Notes: generated by a model not told the origin, from the letters alone. DNA of 64,000 nt from Brevundimonas bullata (GCF_014207965.1 NZ_JACHLM010000001.1:186001-250000); one strand, 5' to 3'. Positions 37,383 through 46,556 are shown, counted from the stretch's first letter. Numbers and translations are program-made.

Positions 37383-37781
37383 GTGCGCAAACTCACCCCT
37401 CTGCTGATCGCGCTCTTCCTCAGCCTGGGCCTCGCCTCTCCCGCCTTCGCGATGCAGATCTTCGTCGTGACCCTGACCGGCAAGACGATCACGCTCGATG
37501 TCGAAGGCAGCGACTCGATTGAAAACGTGAAGGCCAAGATTCAGGACAAGGAGGGCATTCCCCCCGAGAGCATCCACCTGATCTATGGCGGCAAGCAACT
37601 CGACGACGCGCGCACGCTGTCCGACTACAACATCCAGAAGGACAGCACCCTGACGCTGGCCCTGGTTCAGCCGCTGGCGGCGATTCCCACGATGTCGGAA
37701 TGGGCCCTGATCCTGCTGGGCGTGTCGCTGGCCGGCGGCGCCGCCTTCCAGCTACAGCGGCGGCGCCTGATCCGGGCCTGA
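37383..37781 (+). CDS. Secreted ubiquitin-like protein with IPTL-CTERM sorting tail
   Basis: A 132-residue protein in three parts. Residues 1-23 are a Sec signal peptide ending 'SPAFA'; cleavage there would expose the next residue as the new N-terminus. Residues 24-93 match ubiquitin: my hand alignment gives 55 identities in 70 (79%), and the mature start is exactly ubiquitin Met1. Leu8, Ile44 and lysines 11, 27, 29, 33, 48 and 63 are kept; Lys6, His68 and Val70 are changed. The di-glycine end is absent. Residues 101-132 are '[18 protein letters not shown]…QRRRLIRA', the IPTL-CTERM pattern: motif, hydrophobic helix and basic tail. The GTG start has an AAAGGA site. Confidence 0.93.
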   Translation: MRKLTPLLIALFLSLGLASPAFAMQIFVVTLTGKTITLDVEGSDSIENVKAKIQDKEGIPPESIHLIYGGKQLDDARTLSDYNIQKDSTLTLALVQPLAAIPTMSEWALILLGVSLAGGAAFQLQRRRLIRA

Positions 37782-37791
37782 GCCGCCACCC

Positions 37792-39057
37792 TCAGTCGGC
37801 CTCGACGGCCTCGCCGCCCTGCACCATCCGCGTCACCGCCATGTCGGCGGTGACATTGCCCAGGGTGCGGAAGATGTCGGGGATGACCTCGACCGCCAGC
37901 AGCAGGGGCAGCATCTCCAGCGGCACCCCCATGGCGATGCAGATGGGGGCGATGGAGGCGAAGAAGCTGGCCTGACCCGGCAGCCCCACGGTGCCGATCG
38001 AGATCAGCACCGCCGTCAGCATGGCGGCGAACACCTGGCCCGCCGAAGGCTCGATGCCGAACAGGTGGGCGCAGTAGATGGCCACGCCCAGGTTGGCCAC
38101 CGGGCTGGTGATGCGGAACACCGCCACCGCCAGCGGCAGGACCAGGCCCGCCGTGGCCCGCTTGACCCCCAGCATGTCCACCGACCGCTCGACCATGACC
38201 GGCAGGCTGGCCAGCGACGACTGGGTCGAGAAGGCCACCACCTGGGCCGGGGCCGCGGCGCGGGCGAAGCGCCCCAGGCTGACCCGGCCGAAGATGACCG
38301 CCAGCGGATAGAAGATCAGGCCGATGCCGATGCAGGCGATGGAGATCAGGGCCACATAGTGCAGCAGCACGCCGGCCGCGCTGGCTCCGGCCATCAGCCC
38401 CACCCCGATCGACAGGGCGAAGACCCCCAGCGGCGCCGCCAGCAACACCCAGCGGACGATGGTGATCATGGTCTCGCCGACCGCCTCGAAGAAGGTGATC
38501 AGCGGCACGCGCAGCCGGTCGGGCAGGCCCGAGGCCGCGAAACCGAAGAAGACGGCGAAGACCACCATGCCCAGGATGGCGTCCTCGGCCGCCGCGCGGA
38601 TCGGGTTGGCCGGGGCGATGGTTTTCAGGAACTCGCTGAAGGGCGCGCCGGCGCCCAGGCCCTCGGCCCCCTCGGGCTTGATGGCCAGCAGCAGACGCGC
38701 GCCTTCCGGGTCGATCGGCCACAGGGCGTGCAGGCCATAGGCCGCCCCCACGGCGTAAATCGTGGCGAAGACGATCAGGCCCCCGAACCAGGCCACGGCC
38801 CGCATCGCCAGCCGCCCGGTCCGCGCCGCGTCCGCAATCGAGGCGATGCCCGTCACCAGCAGACTGAACACCAGGGGAATGATCGTCATCCTCAAGGCGT
38901 TGAGCCACAGCTGGCCCAGGGCCTGGATGAAGTCCGCCGTGGCGTGGCCGCCCGGCAGACCCCACTTCTGCGCCGCCGCCCCGGCGACAAGGCCCAGCAC
39001 AAGCGACAGCAGCACCAGGGTGCTGAGGGAGGTCAGAAAGGAACGCGCCGTTTTCAT
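37792..39057 (-). CDS. Dicarboxylate/amino acid:cation symporter (DAACS)
   Basis: A 421-residue transporter of the DctA/GltP family, which imports dicarboxylates or acidic amino acids with H+ or Na+. Family signatures are the early 'LGQLWLNALRMTIIPLVFSLLV', the Ser-rich hairpin 'VVAFSTQSSLASLPVM', 'SPVANLGVAIYCAHLFG', and the unusual 'IGTVGLPGQASFFASIAPI'. The usual cation-binding N-M-D-G of helix 7 reads 'SPVANLG' here, so ion coupling may differ. It converges with the ubiquitin-like gene 10 bases apart. Confidence 0.9.
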   Translation of the reverse strand: MKTARSFLTSLSTLVLLSLVLGLVAGAAAQKWGLPGGHATADFIQALGQLWLNALRMTIIPLVFSLLVTGIASIADAARTGRLAMRAVAWFGGLIVFATIYAVGAAYGLHALWPIDPEGARLLLAIKPEGAEGLGAGAPFSEFLKTIAPANPIRAAAEDAILGMVVFAVFFGFAASGLPDRLRVPLITFFEAVGETMITIVRWVLLAAPLGVFALSIGVGLMAGASAAGVLLHYVALISIACIGIGLIFYPLAVIFGRVSLGRFARAAAPAQVVAFSTQSSLASLPVMVERSVDMLGVKRATAGLVLPLAVAVFRITSPVANLGVAIYCAHLFGIEPSAGQVFAAMLTAVLISIGTVGLPGQASFFASIAPICIAMGVPLEMLPLLLAVEVIPDIFRTLGNVTADMAVTRMVQGGEAVEAD

Positions 39058-39117
39058 AACGGCGACGCTAGCAGCGCCCGTGAAACGCGCCAGAGGAAAT
39101 CGGCGTCGCCGCGCGGC

Positions 39118-40047
39118 CTAATGCGGCGTGCCCGAATTGGCGGGATCCAGCGGCAGACCCGCCGCCTGACGCCCCTTCATCACCCGCAGCCAGCCGTGCA
39201 TGGCCTCCGAATCCAACCCGTGCATCATCAGGCGATAGCCCGCCTGCAGCGTCGACAGGGCCACCAGCGGATGGCCGTTCTTGACGAAGGCCATGTGGTA
39301 GCTCGTGCCCAGGATGCGGGCGATGTAGATGGCCATCACCTCGTCCAGCTGCAGCGAACTGGACGCCCGCACGAAGTCGTCCCTCGGCAGCATCAGGGCG
39401 TAGATGGGGGTGTAGAACTCCACCGCCGTCTGCACGTCGACGAAGTTGTGCCAGCGGCGCGGAAACTCCTCGAACGGCGGGAATTCGTCCGAGATCATGG
39501 AGAAGTCGATGCGCTCGGGCGGCGTCAGTTCGCGCCCCTCGGCGCGCAGCACCGTGTTCAGCTCGATGACGAAGTTGAAGATGTTCAGGTCGTGCTGGAG
39601 GAACAGGTCCGGCTCGATGTCCTTCAGCCGCGTCGGCGTCAGCGGCCACTTGGTCACCTTGTCGCCCACGCCGGCGTTCTCGCGCACGAAGGCGGTCAGC
39701 TCGGACCCGACATGGAAGTGGCGCAGGATCACCCGATTGGCCTCGGGCGTGGCGAAGGTCCGCAGCCCCCAGTGGATGGTTTTGTGCAGCAGGCCGTTCA
39801 GGTTCGGATGCTTGGGCGAAATGACCCGCAGCACCTTCACCAGGCAGAAGAACAGGAAGACCAGAGGCCGCGCCACCGGGAACAGCCAGCGCCGCGATCG
39901 GGAACGGGCGCCCAGCAGCAGGTCGCGTTTGGCTCCGTCATCGATCGGCAGGCTGTGGTCCAGATAAAGCGCCATCCACGGATCGGGATCCTTGGGATCG
40001 AACCGCGCCGGGTCGAACGGATCCTCATGCGGTTTGAAATATCTCAC
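39118..40047 (-). CDS. Uncharacterised protein of the ketosynthase operon
   Basis: A 309-residue protein with no recognised domain. It starts with GTG at 40047, overlapping the previous gene by 4 bases (GTGA). The N-terminal 90 residues are polar, then 'LFPVARPLVFLFFCLVKVL' is a hydrophobic segment. The long C-terminal part is helical and His/Asp-rich ('IFNFVIELNTVLRAEGRELTP', 'YHMAFVKNG'). It is the last of three overlapping genes and presumably works with the ketosynthase and the diiron protein. Confidence 0.7.
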   Translation of the reverse strand: MRYFKPHEDPFDPARFDPKDPDPWMALYLDHSLPIDDGAKRDLLLGARSRSRRWLFPVARPLVFLFFCLVKVLRVISPKHPNLNGLLHKTIHWGLRTFATPEANRVILRHFHVGSELTAFVRENAGVGDKVTKWPLTPTRLKDIEPDLFLQHDLNIFNFVIELNTVLRAEGRELTPPERIDFSMISDEFPPFEEFPRRWHNFVDVQTAVEFYTPIYALMLPRDDFVRASSSLQLDEVMAIYIARILGTSYHMAFVKNGHPLVALSTLQAGYRLMMHGLDSEAMHGWLRVMKGRQAAGLPLDPANSGTPH

Positions 40048-40724
40048 GCCGCGATCTCCTCGATCTGCAGGGCGTAGAGGCGGGCCGTCACCCTGGCCGT
40101 GACGACGATGCGTTCGGCGACGAAGGGATCGGGCAGGACCATGCCCAGCATCTCCTCGAACTCCTTCATGTGCTCGGCGTCGTTGTCGCCGTGATAGAGC
40201 AGGAAGCGCACCGCCTCGTCGGGCAGGGCCAGCCGCTCCTGCACCTTCAGGCCCCACGGCCGTGCCTTGATCGAGCCCAGCCCCTCGATGATGAACATGG
40301 CGCCCAGCAGGCCGAAGGGATCGGGCTTGGAAGCCTCATGGAACATCCAGGCCGACAGGGCCTCGGACCCCACGTTCTTCGGCGCCGACTGGATGTCTGA
40401 CAGCAGCCCGCCCGAGGCGACGAAGTCGGCCTCCAGAAGGCGGAAATCGCGATGCTCGGTCACCGCGTGGCGCATCAGGGTCGAACGCAGTTCCAGATGA
40501 TCCTCGCCGATGTTCGACGCCGCCCGGCTCATCCACAGCGCTCCGTCCTTCACCTGCTGGCGCAGGTTGATCAGGAAGGCGTGGTAGTCCCCGATCTCGA
40601 ACCGCCCCCGCGTCAGCTTGCGGATCAGGGGCGTCGCCTCCAGCCGCTGCTCGAAATCGGCGAAGACGACCGCCAGCTTCCTCAAGCAATCGGCCACGGC
40701 CGCCTCGGCTTCGCGTTCCGCCAT
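40044..40724 (-). CDS. Haem-oxygenase-like diiron protein
   Basis: A 226-residue, all-helical protein of the TenA/PqqC/haem-oxygenase-like diiron group. Candidate metal ligands are the acidic and His residues in 'IGEDHLELR' (about 72-80), 'RHAVTEHRDF' (His86, His91), 'FIIEGLG' (Glu147), and 'YHGDNDAEHMKEFEEM' (His178, Asp182, His185). Family members include UndA, which makes alkenes from fatty acids, and N-oxygenases. Its start overlaps the ketosynthase stop by one base (TGATG), so the two should be made together. Confidence 0.8.
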   Translation of the reverse strand: MAEREAEAAVADCLRKLAVVFADFEQRLEATPLIRKLTRGRFEIGDYHAFLINLRQQVKDGALWMSRAASNIGEDHLELRSTLMRHAVTEHRDFRLLEADFVASGGLLSDIQSAPKNVGSEALSAWMFHEASKPDPFGLLGAMFIIEGLGSIKARPWGLKVQERLALPDEAVRFLLYHGDNDAEHMKEFEEMLGMVLPDPFVAERIVVTARVTARLYALQIEEIAA

Positions 40725-41860
40725 CACACGATCTCCAGCATCATGAAGCCGATCATCGCCCGCCCGCTCTCGGGCACGATGCACAGCACCTTGTCTCCGC
40801 GCCTTCCGCGTCCCGACGCCATGAAGGCGTCCAGCATGACCCAGATCGAGGCCGAGCCGACATTGCCGCTGTCGGCCAGGGTCGTGAACCACTTCTCCTC
40901 CGGGATCATGGCGGCCGTGCTTTCCAGCAGGCCGACGATCTCCTGACGCAGCGACCGCGCCGAGTAGTGGCACAGCAGGTGGTCGACCTGATCCGGCACG
41001 ATCCTTCCGGCGTCCACCTTCTCCAGCCAGACCCCGATCCAGGCGCGAATGACGATCTTCAGCAGGTCGAAGTCCTGCAACAGGGCCACCGCCCCCGCCG
41101 CATGGGCGGCCACAGGGCCTGCGTGGCTCCAGGCGCTGGTCATGTCGGCGCGCGCTTCGGGCGTTGATCCGGCCCACATGCAGGGATCGAAGCGCCCGGC
41201 CAGCGAGGTCATGTCGATCCATTCGACCTTCAGGCTCAGGCCGTCGGGCTTCGGCCTCGGCTCCATCACCACGGCGCCCGCCCCGTCCGACAGGGTGAAG
41301 CGCAGGAAGTCCGCCTCGATCCGCGCTCGGCCCTTCTCGTCCACCAGGGCCGTGCCCTCATAGAAGGCGGGCCGGAACCAGCGCGACGAGAACTCGCCTG
41401 CACAGGCGGCGGCGACCTCCGCTTCGCCCGCGCGCACGCTCAGCCACGCGCCCTTGGCCGCCATCAGGGCGCTGGCGCAGACCGACTGATAGCTGAACGC
41501 CTCCAGAGGCCCGGCGCCCAGTTCGGCGTGAACCGCGCTGGCGTGGCCGGGGACCAGATAGTCCCCCTGCGTCGCCGCCGCGCCCAGATGCTGCAGATCG
41601 CCCAGGCTCAAGCCCGCCTCGTCCAGCGCCGCCCGCACCGCCTCGGCGCACATGGAGGCGTTGGAGTGCAACGGCTCGCCGTCCGCATTCAGGGCGTAGT
41701 GCCGCCCCTCGATCCCGTTCCAGCGCAGGGCGCGCCGCCCGACGGCCGACGCCCGCCCGCCGATGCGGCCGATGACGTCCTCCATCCGGTCGTTGCCGAC
41801 CCGCTCGCCGGGCAGGACGGCGCCGGTCCCGGTGATGAAGACGTCGCGAAGCATACTCAT
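40724..41860 (-). CDS. StlD/DarB-like beta-ketoacyl synthase III
   Basis: A 378-residue thiolase-fold enzyme. The catalytic triad is visible: Cys128 in '[11 protein letters not shown]', His298 in 'LLCHYSARS' and Asn333 in 'DSGNVGSAS'. The N-terminal pattern '[22 protein letters not shown]…IGGRAS…[11 protein letters not shown]' resembles the StlD/DarB family, which builds stilbenes or dialkylresorcinols from two acyl chains. The start was set at ATG 41860. Neither the DarA aromatase nor a carrier protein is nearby, so the product is probably different. Confidence 0.85.
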   Translation of the reverse strand: MSMLRDVFITGTGAVLPGERVGNDRMEDVIGRIGGRASAVGRRALRWNGIEGRHYALNADGEPLHSNASMCAEAVRAALDEAGLSLGDLQHLGAAATQGDYLVPGHASAVHAELGAGPLEAFSYQSVCASALMAAKGAWLSVRAGEAEVAAACAGEFSSRWFRPAFYEGTALVDEKGRARIEADFLRFTLSDGAGAVVMEPRPKPDGLSLKVEWIDMTSLAGRFDPCMWAGSTPEARADMTSAWSHAGPVAAHAAGAVALLQDFDLLKIVIRAWIGVWLEKVDAGRIVPDQVDHLLCHYSARSLRQEIVGLLESTAAMIPEEKWFTTLADSGNVGSASIWVMLDAFMASGRGRRGDKVLCIVPESGRAMIGFMMLEIV

Positions 41861-41985
41861 GGGGCGGACCTTGGCCGCACGCCCCGGCCCGCACAAGCCG
41901 CAAACCGGTGGATTGCGCGCGAACAAGCCACGCCCCGACGCGCCGCCTATGGCGTCCTCGGCCCGCGCGCACTACCTTGACGTTC

Positions 41986-44334
41986 ATGGCTCGTTCTCCC
42001 TCGACACCGTCGCCCAAGCCCGTTCATGTGCCCGGCCAAAGCGCAGGCATGCAGGAGATGGCCGCGCCCTTCCTTCAGGACGCGCCGCGCGGCCGGGGGA
42101 ACAAGGCCGCCCCCATGTTCGCTCCCGTCACCGGCCCGCGCCTGACGCCGGAGGAGCCGCCCGCCGCCCCAGGCGACTGGGTCCCGCACCGCCCCTCGCG
42201 CGAGGGCAAGAAGAAGGGCGGCCGCTTCCGGCTGGAGACCAAATACACTCCCGCCGGGGACCAGCCCGCCGCCATCGCCGAACTGTCGGCCATGGCCGAT
42301 GCGGGCGAGCGCGACCAGGTCCTGCTGGGCGTCACCGGCTCGGGCAAGACCTTCACCATGGCCAAGGTCATTGAACAGACCCAGCGCCCGGCCCTGATCC
42401 TGGCCCACAACAAGACGCTGGCGGCCCAGCTCTATTCCGAGTTCAAGGCCTTCTTCCCCGACAATGCGGTCGAGTATTTCGTCAGCTACTACGACTACTA
42501 CCAGCCCGAGGCCTACGTCCCGCGCACCGACACCTACATCGAGAAGGACTCGTCGATTAACGAGCAGATCGACCGGATGCGCCACTCGGCCACCCGCGCG
42601 ATCCTGGAGCGCGACGACGTCATCGTGGTCGCCTCGGTTTCCTGCATCTACGGCATCGGCTCGGTCGAGACCTATACCGCCATGACCTTCTCGCTGAAGG
42701 TCGGCGACCAGATCGACGAGGCCAAGCTGCGCGCCGACCTCATCGCCCTGCAGTACAAGCGCAACGACCTGAACTTCGAGCGCGGCATGTTCCGCAAGCG
42801 CGGCGACGTGCTGGAGATCTTCCCCGTCCACATGGAGGACCGTGCCTGGCGCATCCAGCTGTTCGGCGACGAGCTGGAATCCATCCAGGAGTTCGACCCC
42901 CTGACCGGCAAGAAGACCGCCGACCTGGAGGAAGTCACCGTCTATGCCGCGAGCCACTACGTCACCCCGCGCCCGTCGCTGAACCAGGCCATCATGGGCA
43001 TCAAGGCCGAGCTGAAGGAGACGCTCGACTGGATGACCGAGAACGGCAAGCTGCTGGAGGCCCAGCGCCTCGAACAGCGCGTCCGTTTCGACCTGGAGAT
43101 GATGGAGGCCACCGGCGCCTGCGCCGGCATCGAGAACTACAGCCGCTGGCTGACCGGCCGCGCGCCGGGCGAGCCGCCGCCCACCTTCTTCGAATACATC
43201 CCCGACAACGCCCTGCTGTTCGTGGACGAGAGCCACGTCACTGTGGGCCAGATCAACGGCATGTTCCGGGGCGACTACCGCCGCAAGTCGACCCTGGCCG
43301 AGTACGGCTTCCGCCTGCCTTCCTGCATCGACAACCGCCCGCTCAAGTTCGACGAATGGGACGCCATGCGGCCCCAGTCGGTCTTCGTCTCCGCCACCCC
43401 CGGCCCGTGGGAGATGGAGCGCACCGGCGGCGTCTTCGTCGAGCAGGTCATCCGCCCCACCGGCCTGATCGACCCGCCGGTCGAGATCCGCCCCGTCTCC
43501 GGCGCCACCCGCAACCAGGTCGACGACGTCATCGACGAGGTCAAGGCCGTCACCCGCGCGGGCTACCGCTCCCTGGTCACCACCCTGACCAAGAAGATGG
43601 CCGAGGATCTGACCGAATACATGCACGAACAGGGGGTGCGGGTCCGCTACATGCACTCCGACGTCGACACGCTTGAGCGCATCGAGATTCTGCGCGATCT
43701 GCGCCTGGGCGCCTTCGACGTCCTGATCGGCATCAACCTGCTGCGCGAGGGCCTCGACATCCCCGAGTGCGGCCTGGTCGCCATCCTCGACGCGGACAAG
43801 GAGGGCTTCCTGCGCTCCGAAACCGCCCTGATCCAGACCATCGGCCGCGCCGCCCGTAACGTCGACGGCCGCGTCATCCTCTACGCCGACCGCATGACCG
43901 GCTCGATGGAGCGCGCCATCGCCGAGACCAACCGCCGCCGCGAGAAGCAGCAGGCCTACAACCTCGAACACGGCATCACCCCCGAGAGCGTCAAGCGCGA
44001 CATCAAGGACATCCTCGACAGCCCCTACGAGTCGCGCGACCTCGACAAGCTGACCCGCCCCGGCGTCGCCGAAGAAGCCAAGCCCTTCCTCGGCTCCAAC
44101 TTCCAGGCCGCCCTCAAGGACATGGAAGGCAAGATGCGCGAGGCCGCCGCCAACCTCGAGTTCGAAGAAGCCGCCCGCCTGCGCGACGAGATCAAGAAGA
44201 TGAAGCTCCTCGACCTCGAATTCGCCAACGAAGCCCTCACCGGCGCCGGCGAAGACGTCGACAAGTCAGCCCCCAAACGCTGGCGCGCGGAAGCGGCTGC
44301 CGAGAAGGCAGAGGCGTTCAGGAAGGGGCGGTAG
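41986..44334 (+). CDS. uvrB: Excinuclease ABC subunit B
   Basis: A 782-residue DNA damage recognition helicase. It shows Walker A '[14 protein letters not shown]', the UvrB hairpin '[20 protein letters not shown]', DEAD-like '[14 protein letters not shown]', helicase motifs '[17 protein letters not shown]' and '[24 protein letters not shown]', and a C-terminal UVR domain ('[18 protein letters not shown]') that binds UvrC. About 80 N-terminal residues, Pro/Arg-rich, precede the usual start ('[13 protein letters not shown]'). uvrC is about 5 kb away on the same strand. Confidence 0.97.
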   Translation: MARSPSTPSPKPVHVPGQSAGMQEMAAPFLQDAPRGRGNKAAPMFAPVTGPRLTPEEPPAAPGDWVPHRPSREGKKKGGRFRLETKYTPAGDQPAAIAELSAMADAGERDQVLLGVTGSGKTFTMAKVIEQTQRPALILAHNKTLAAQLYSEFKAFFPDNAVEYFVSYYDYYQPEAYVPRTDTYIEKDSSINEQIDRMRHSATRAILERDDVIVVASVSCIYGIGSVETYTAMTFSLKVGDQIDEAKLRADLIALQYKRNDLNFERGMFRKRGDVLEIFPVHMEDRAWRIQLFGDELESIQEFDPLTGKKTADLEEVTVYAASHYVTPRPSLNQAIMGIKAELKETLDWMTENGKLLEAQRLEQRVRFDLEMMEATGACAGIENYSRWLTGRAPGEPPPTFFEYIPDNALLFVDESHVTVGQINGMFRGDYRRKSTLAEYGFRLPSCIDNRPLKFDEWDAMRPQSVFVSATPGPWEMERTGGVFVEQVIRPTGLIDPPVEIRPVSGATRNQVDDVIDEVKAVTRAGYRSLVTTLTKKMAEDLTEYMHEQGVRVRYMHSDVDTLERIEILRDLRLGAFDVLIGINLLREGLDIPECGLVAILDADKEGFLRSETALIQTIGRAARNVDGRVILYADRMTGSMERAIAETNRRREKQQAYNLEHGITPESVKRDIKDILDSPYESRDLDKLTRPGVAEEAKPFLGSNFQAALKDMEGKMREAAANLEFEEAARLRDEIKKMKLLDLEFANEALTGAGEDVDKSAPKRWRAEAAAEKAEAFRKGR

Positions 44335-44480
44335 GGGATCGGGCGCTAAGCCGATCTTTTGCGCGACCGCCCCCGAGGCCTGAGGCTTGGGCGCCACAGG
44401 GGCGCAAAACTCCGCGTCTCCCTCAGATGAATAAGGGAACGGCGAGGAAATTGCGGCATTGTCGTGTCGAAGGGTGCATC

Positions 44481-44810
44481 ATGTCGAAATCGAACAGTCC
44501 AGAATCCGACGACCGTCCCAACCTGCGGGTGGTCACCTCCCCCGAGGCCGAGGTCTATGACCTGATGCGTGCGCCAGAAACCACCGCCGAGCGCGTCAAG
44601 CGCCTGCAAGCCGAAGCGCGCGCCCTGGCGCTCGAGCAGGTCGAGGCGCTGGAGGAGGTTCTGCTGAAAGCCGCCGACATGGCCAAGGAGATCGCCGAGG
44701 GCGGCGACGCCTACCCCGTCGGCGCCCGCGAACTGGCCCATCGCCTGGGCCAGGACCTGCCGGTCAAGGCCGAGACCATGAAGGCCATCATCGCCAAGAG
44801 CCATCCATGA
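44481..44810 (+). CDS. Conserved hypothetical helical protein
   Basis: A 109-residue soluble protein. A polar N-terminus is followed by a long helix 'ETTAERVKRLQAEARALALEQVEALEEVLLKAADMAKEIAEGG', probably a coiled coil, and a C-terminal 'ARELAHRLGQDLPVKAETMKAI'. An AAGGG ribosome site precedes the ATG. I believe similar short proteins occur in Caulobacterales, with no known role. Confidence 0.7.
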   Translation: MSKSNSPESDDRPNLRVVTSPEAEVYDLMRAPETTAERVKRLQAEARALALEQVEALEEVLLKAADMAKEIAEGGDAYPVGARELAHRLGQDLPVKAETMKAIIAKSHP

Positions 44811-44843
44811 TGGCCTGAAGGGCGCTAACGTGAGCGACGCGGT

Positions 44844-44911
44844 CGCTCGCTGCTTGAGCGCAGACCAAGGGCGCTATCGCGCGGCTCGCGGAGCCTCGCT
44901 GCTTGAGCGCA
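44844..44911. repeat. Short direct repeat
   Basis: The sequence CTCGCTGCTTGAGCGCA occurs twice (44846-44862 and 44895-44911), 49 bases apart, just before a palindromic element. It is probably a remnant of repeat expansion. Confidence 0.5.
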
Positions 44912-44929
44912 TAAGCGTCCTTCCTTCAT

Positions 44930-45033
44930 CGTCATCCCGGCCGAAGCGAAGCGCAGAGCCGGGACCGCCCAGGACGCCGCCGTCAGCACTTCTTGCGGTC
45001 CCGGATAGCGGCTGCGCCGCTTCCGGGATGACG
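44930..45033. repeat. Palindromic repeat, 'CGTCATCCCGG' type, copy 1
   Basis: The element begins CGTCATCCCGGCCGAAGCGA and ends CTTCCGGGATGACG, with matching inverted arms (GCCGGGACCG … CGGTCCCGG). It is about 104 bp. Related copies, in the opposite orientation, are at 63024-63129 and 63721-63833. Confidence 0.85.
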
Positions 45034-45041
45034 CTTCGACG

Positions 45042-45329
45042 TCAGCCGACGATGTCGGAGAACTCCGGATGCCGCTTCAGCCACGCCACCGCATAGCTGC
45101 AGTGCGGGACCAGGGTCAGCTTCTCGGCGCGGGCGTGCTCGGCCATCGCCTGCATGAACCTCCCCGCCGCCCCCGTTCCGCGCAGGGCCGGATGGGCTTC
45201 GACGTGCAGGATGACCCGGGCGTGGCCGCGGATGGCGTACTCGGCCCAGACGGGATGCTCGTTCCCGTCCGCGTCGGCGAACTCCTGCTGGAAGCGGCGG
45301 TCGGCGGGCTGGTCGCGGAAGGCGGGCAT
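45042..45329 (-). CDS. Small GNAT-like N-acetyltransferase
   Basis: A 95-residue protein matching the short YjdJ/COG2388-type GNAT domain: an N-terminal strand pair ('[19 protein letters not shown]'), '[20 protein letters not shown]' with the acetyl-CoA loop R-G-T-G, then '[16 protein letters not shown]'. Such small domains probably acetylate small molecules or protein N-termini. The start is at 45329, with a GGAG site. Confidence 0.85.
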   Translation of the reverse strand: MPAFRDQPADRRFQQEFADADGNEHPVWAEYAIRGHARVILHVEAHPALRGTGAAGRFMQAMAEHARAEKLTLVPHCSYAVAWLKRHPEFSDIVG

Positions 45330-45343
45330 GGAGGCTCCTGAAA

Positions 45344-45718
45344 TCAGGCCGGCCGATCGTTCAGCAGGGCCAGCAGACCCAGAACGCTTTTCACCGTGAA
45401 CCAGATCGACACCAGCAGCAAAAGAAGTCCGAACAGCAGCAGGAAGGGAATGCCGATCAGGAAGACCGAGGCCACGGCGCTGACCGCGATCAGGCCCCAC
45501 AGAACGATGGTGATCCAGAAGACCGACCAGAACAGCTTGATCTGCGCCTCGATATGCTGGGCCGCCAGCCCGGTCGCCGAGCCCCGGCAGGCGTAGGCCA
45601 CGACCAGCCCCGCCAGCACCAACAGGTTGGCGCTGGGGATCGACAGAATATAGAGGATCCAGGCCAGAACGGCCCCGTCTCGGCCGTTGCCGCGCGCCTC
45701 AAGGTTCTGATCGGTCAT
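45344..45718 (-). CDS. Small integral membrane protein (DUF4870-like)
   Basis: A 124-residue protein with three to four hydrophobic helices. The pattern '[22 protein letters not shown]' followed by '[15 protein letters not shown]' and '[12 protein letters not shown]' resembles DUF4870-type proteins. The function is unknown. It is transcribed with the next small membrane gene, 9 bases downstream of it. Confidence 0.75.
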   Translation of the reverse strand: MTDQNLEARGNGRDGAVLAWILYILSIPSANLLVLAGLVVAYACRGSATGLAAQHIEAQIKLFWSVFWITIVLWGLIAVSAVASVFLIGIPFLLLFGLLLLLVSIWFTVKSVLGLLALLNDRPA

Positions 45719-45727
45719 GACGGGCCT

Positions 45728-46108
45728 TTAGTAAAAGAGACGAAGGGGATGGCGGATGGCGCGGCCTTCCAGCAGGTCTTTCAGACCCAGGGCGCCGCGC
45801 ACGATGGTCCACACCGCCATGACGAACAGGACGAAGACGCCGACGTTGATCAGGATCAGCACCACCCCGCCGACGATGGCGGCCACGGCGGCCATCAGGG
45901 TCCGCTGCTGAAAGATGAAGTGGCTGCGCGCCACGGGCTCCGCGGGCGGCGGCTTGCGCCAGACCCGCAGCAGGCCGATCGCCGCCGCCACGCCGAAGGT
46001 CGGCACGGCGAACAGGATCAGGGCATAGCCGACATAGAGGCTGGTCAGGTCGCTGGCCTGGTCGGACGAGGCCGCGCTGTTGCTGCTGTAATCGCCGGAA
46101 TGGACCAT
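45728..46108 (-). CDS. Small membrane protein, unknown
   Basis: A 126-residue protein with a polar Ser-rich N-terminus, then three hydrophobic segments ('VGYALILFAVPTFGVAAAI', 'TLMAAVAAIVGGVVLILINV' and the last helix before 'LEGRAIRHPLRLFY'). The C-terminal end resembles that of the neighbouring DUF4870-like protein. The start is set at 46108 because 'MVHSGDYSSN' follows an AGAGGTT site. Confidence 0.7.
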   Translation of the reverse strand: MVHSGDYSSNSAASSDQASDLTSLYVGYALILFAVPTFGVAAAIGLLRVWRKPPPAEPVARSHFIFQQRTLMAAVAAIVGGVVLILINVGVFVLFVMAVWTIVRGALGLKDLLEGRAIRHPLRLFY

Positions 46109-46166
46109 CGGAACCTCTTGAACGAGGCGGGACAATGGCGGGACGAACGGCCCCGCGCAACCGGCC

Positions 46167-46556
46167 TCAGCGCGAATAGGCGACTTCGCAGCCCGCGGCC
46201 GCCGCGCCGGGAATGGCGCCGGGCTTTTCGACCCGCACCTTGACCGCCAGGACACGCGGATCGTTCAGGCAGGCCAGGGCCACCCGCTCGGCGAAGGTCT
46301 CGACCAAGGCGATGTGCTCGCCGGCCGCCAGATCGCGAGCGATGCGGGCCACGCCCTCATAGTCCAGGGTGTCGGACAGGGTGCGGATCGGGGCGGCGCC
46401 CAGGTCCAGCTCGACGTCCACGAACAGGGGCTGCAAGCGACCGTGCTCGTGGGCGTGAACCCCGATGGCGGCCTGCACCTCCAGACCGCGCACCAGCACG
46501 GTCAAGCCCAGACGGCGCGGCTCGGACGCGGTGAAAGGCGTGACGACGGCGCTCAC
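46167..46556 (-). CDS. FolB-like dihydroneopterin aldolase/epimerase (paralogue 1)
   Basis: A 129-residue pterin enzyme of the FolB/FolX family. The family signatures are 'LEVQAAIGVHAHEHGRLQPL' with the substrate Glu, 'TLDYEGVARIARDLAAGEHIALVETFAERVA' and 'VKVRVEKPGAIPGA' with the catalytic Lys. It starts with GTG, overlapping the upstream PTPS gene by 4 bases. A second FolB paralogue is at 47964-48377, so one may have an epimerase (FolX) role. Confidence 0.88.
   Translation of the reverse strand: MSAVVTPFTASEPRRLGLTVLVRGLEVQAAIGVHAHEHGRLQPLFVDVELDLGAAPIRTLSDTLDYEGVARIARDLAAGEHIALVETFAERVALACLNDPRVLAVKVRVEKPGAIPGAAAAGCEVAYSR

Noticed and set aside
35577..39057. A bacterial ubiquitin conjugation system (E1, E2, JAB) around the ubiquitin-like gene
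   Set aside because: None of these enzymes is in the neighbourhood, and the protein lacks the C-terminal Gly-Gly they need.
41947..43971. A minus-strand frame of over 600 codons across uvrB
   Set aside because: The real coding strand is the other one. The frame has Gly/Val/Asp-rich low-complexity sequence.
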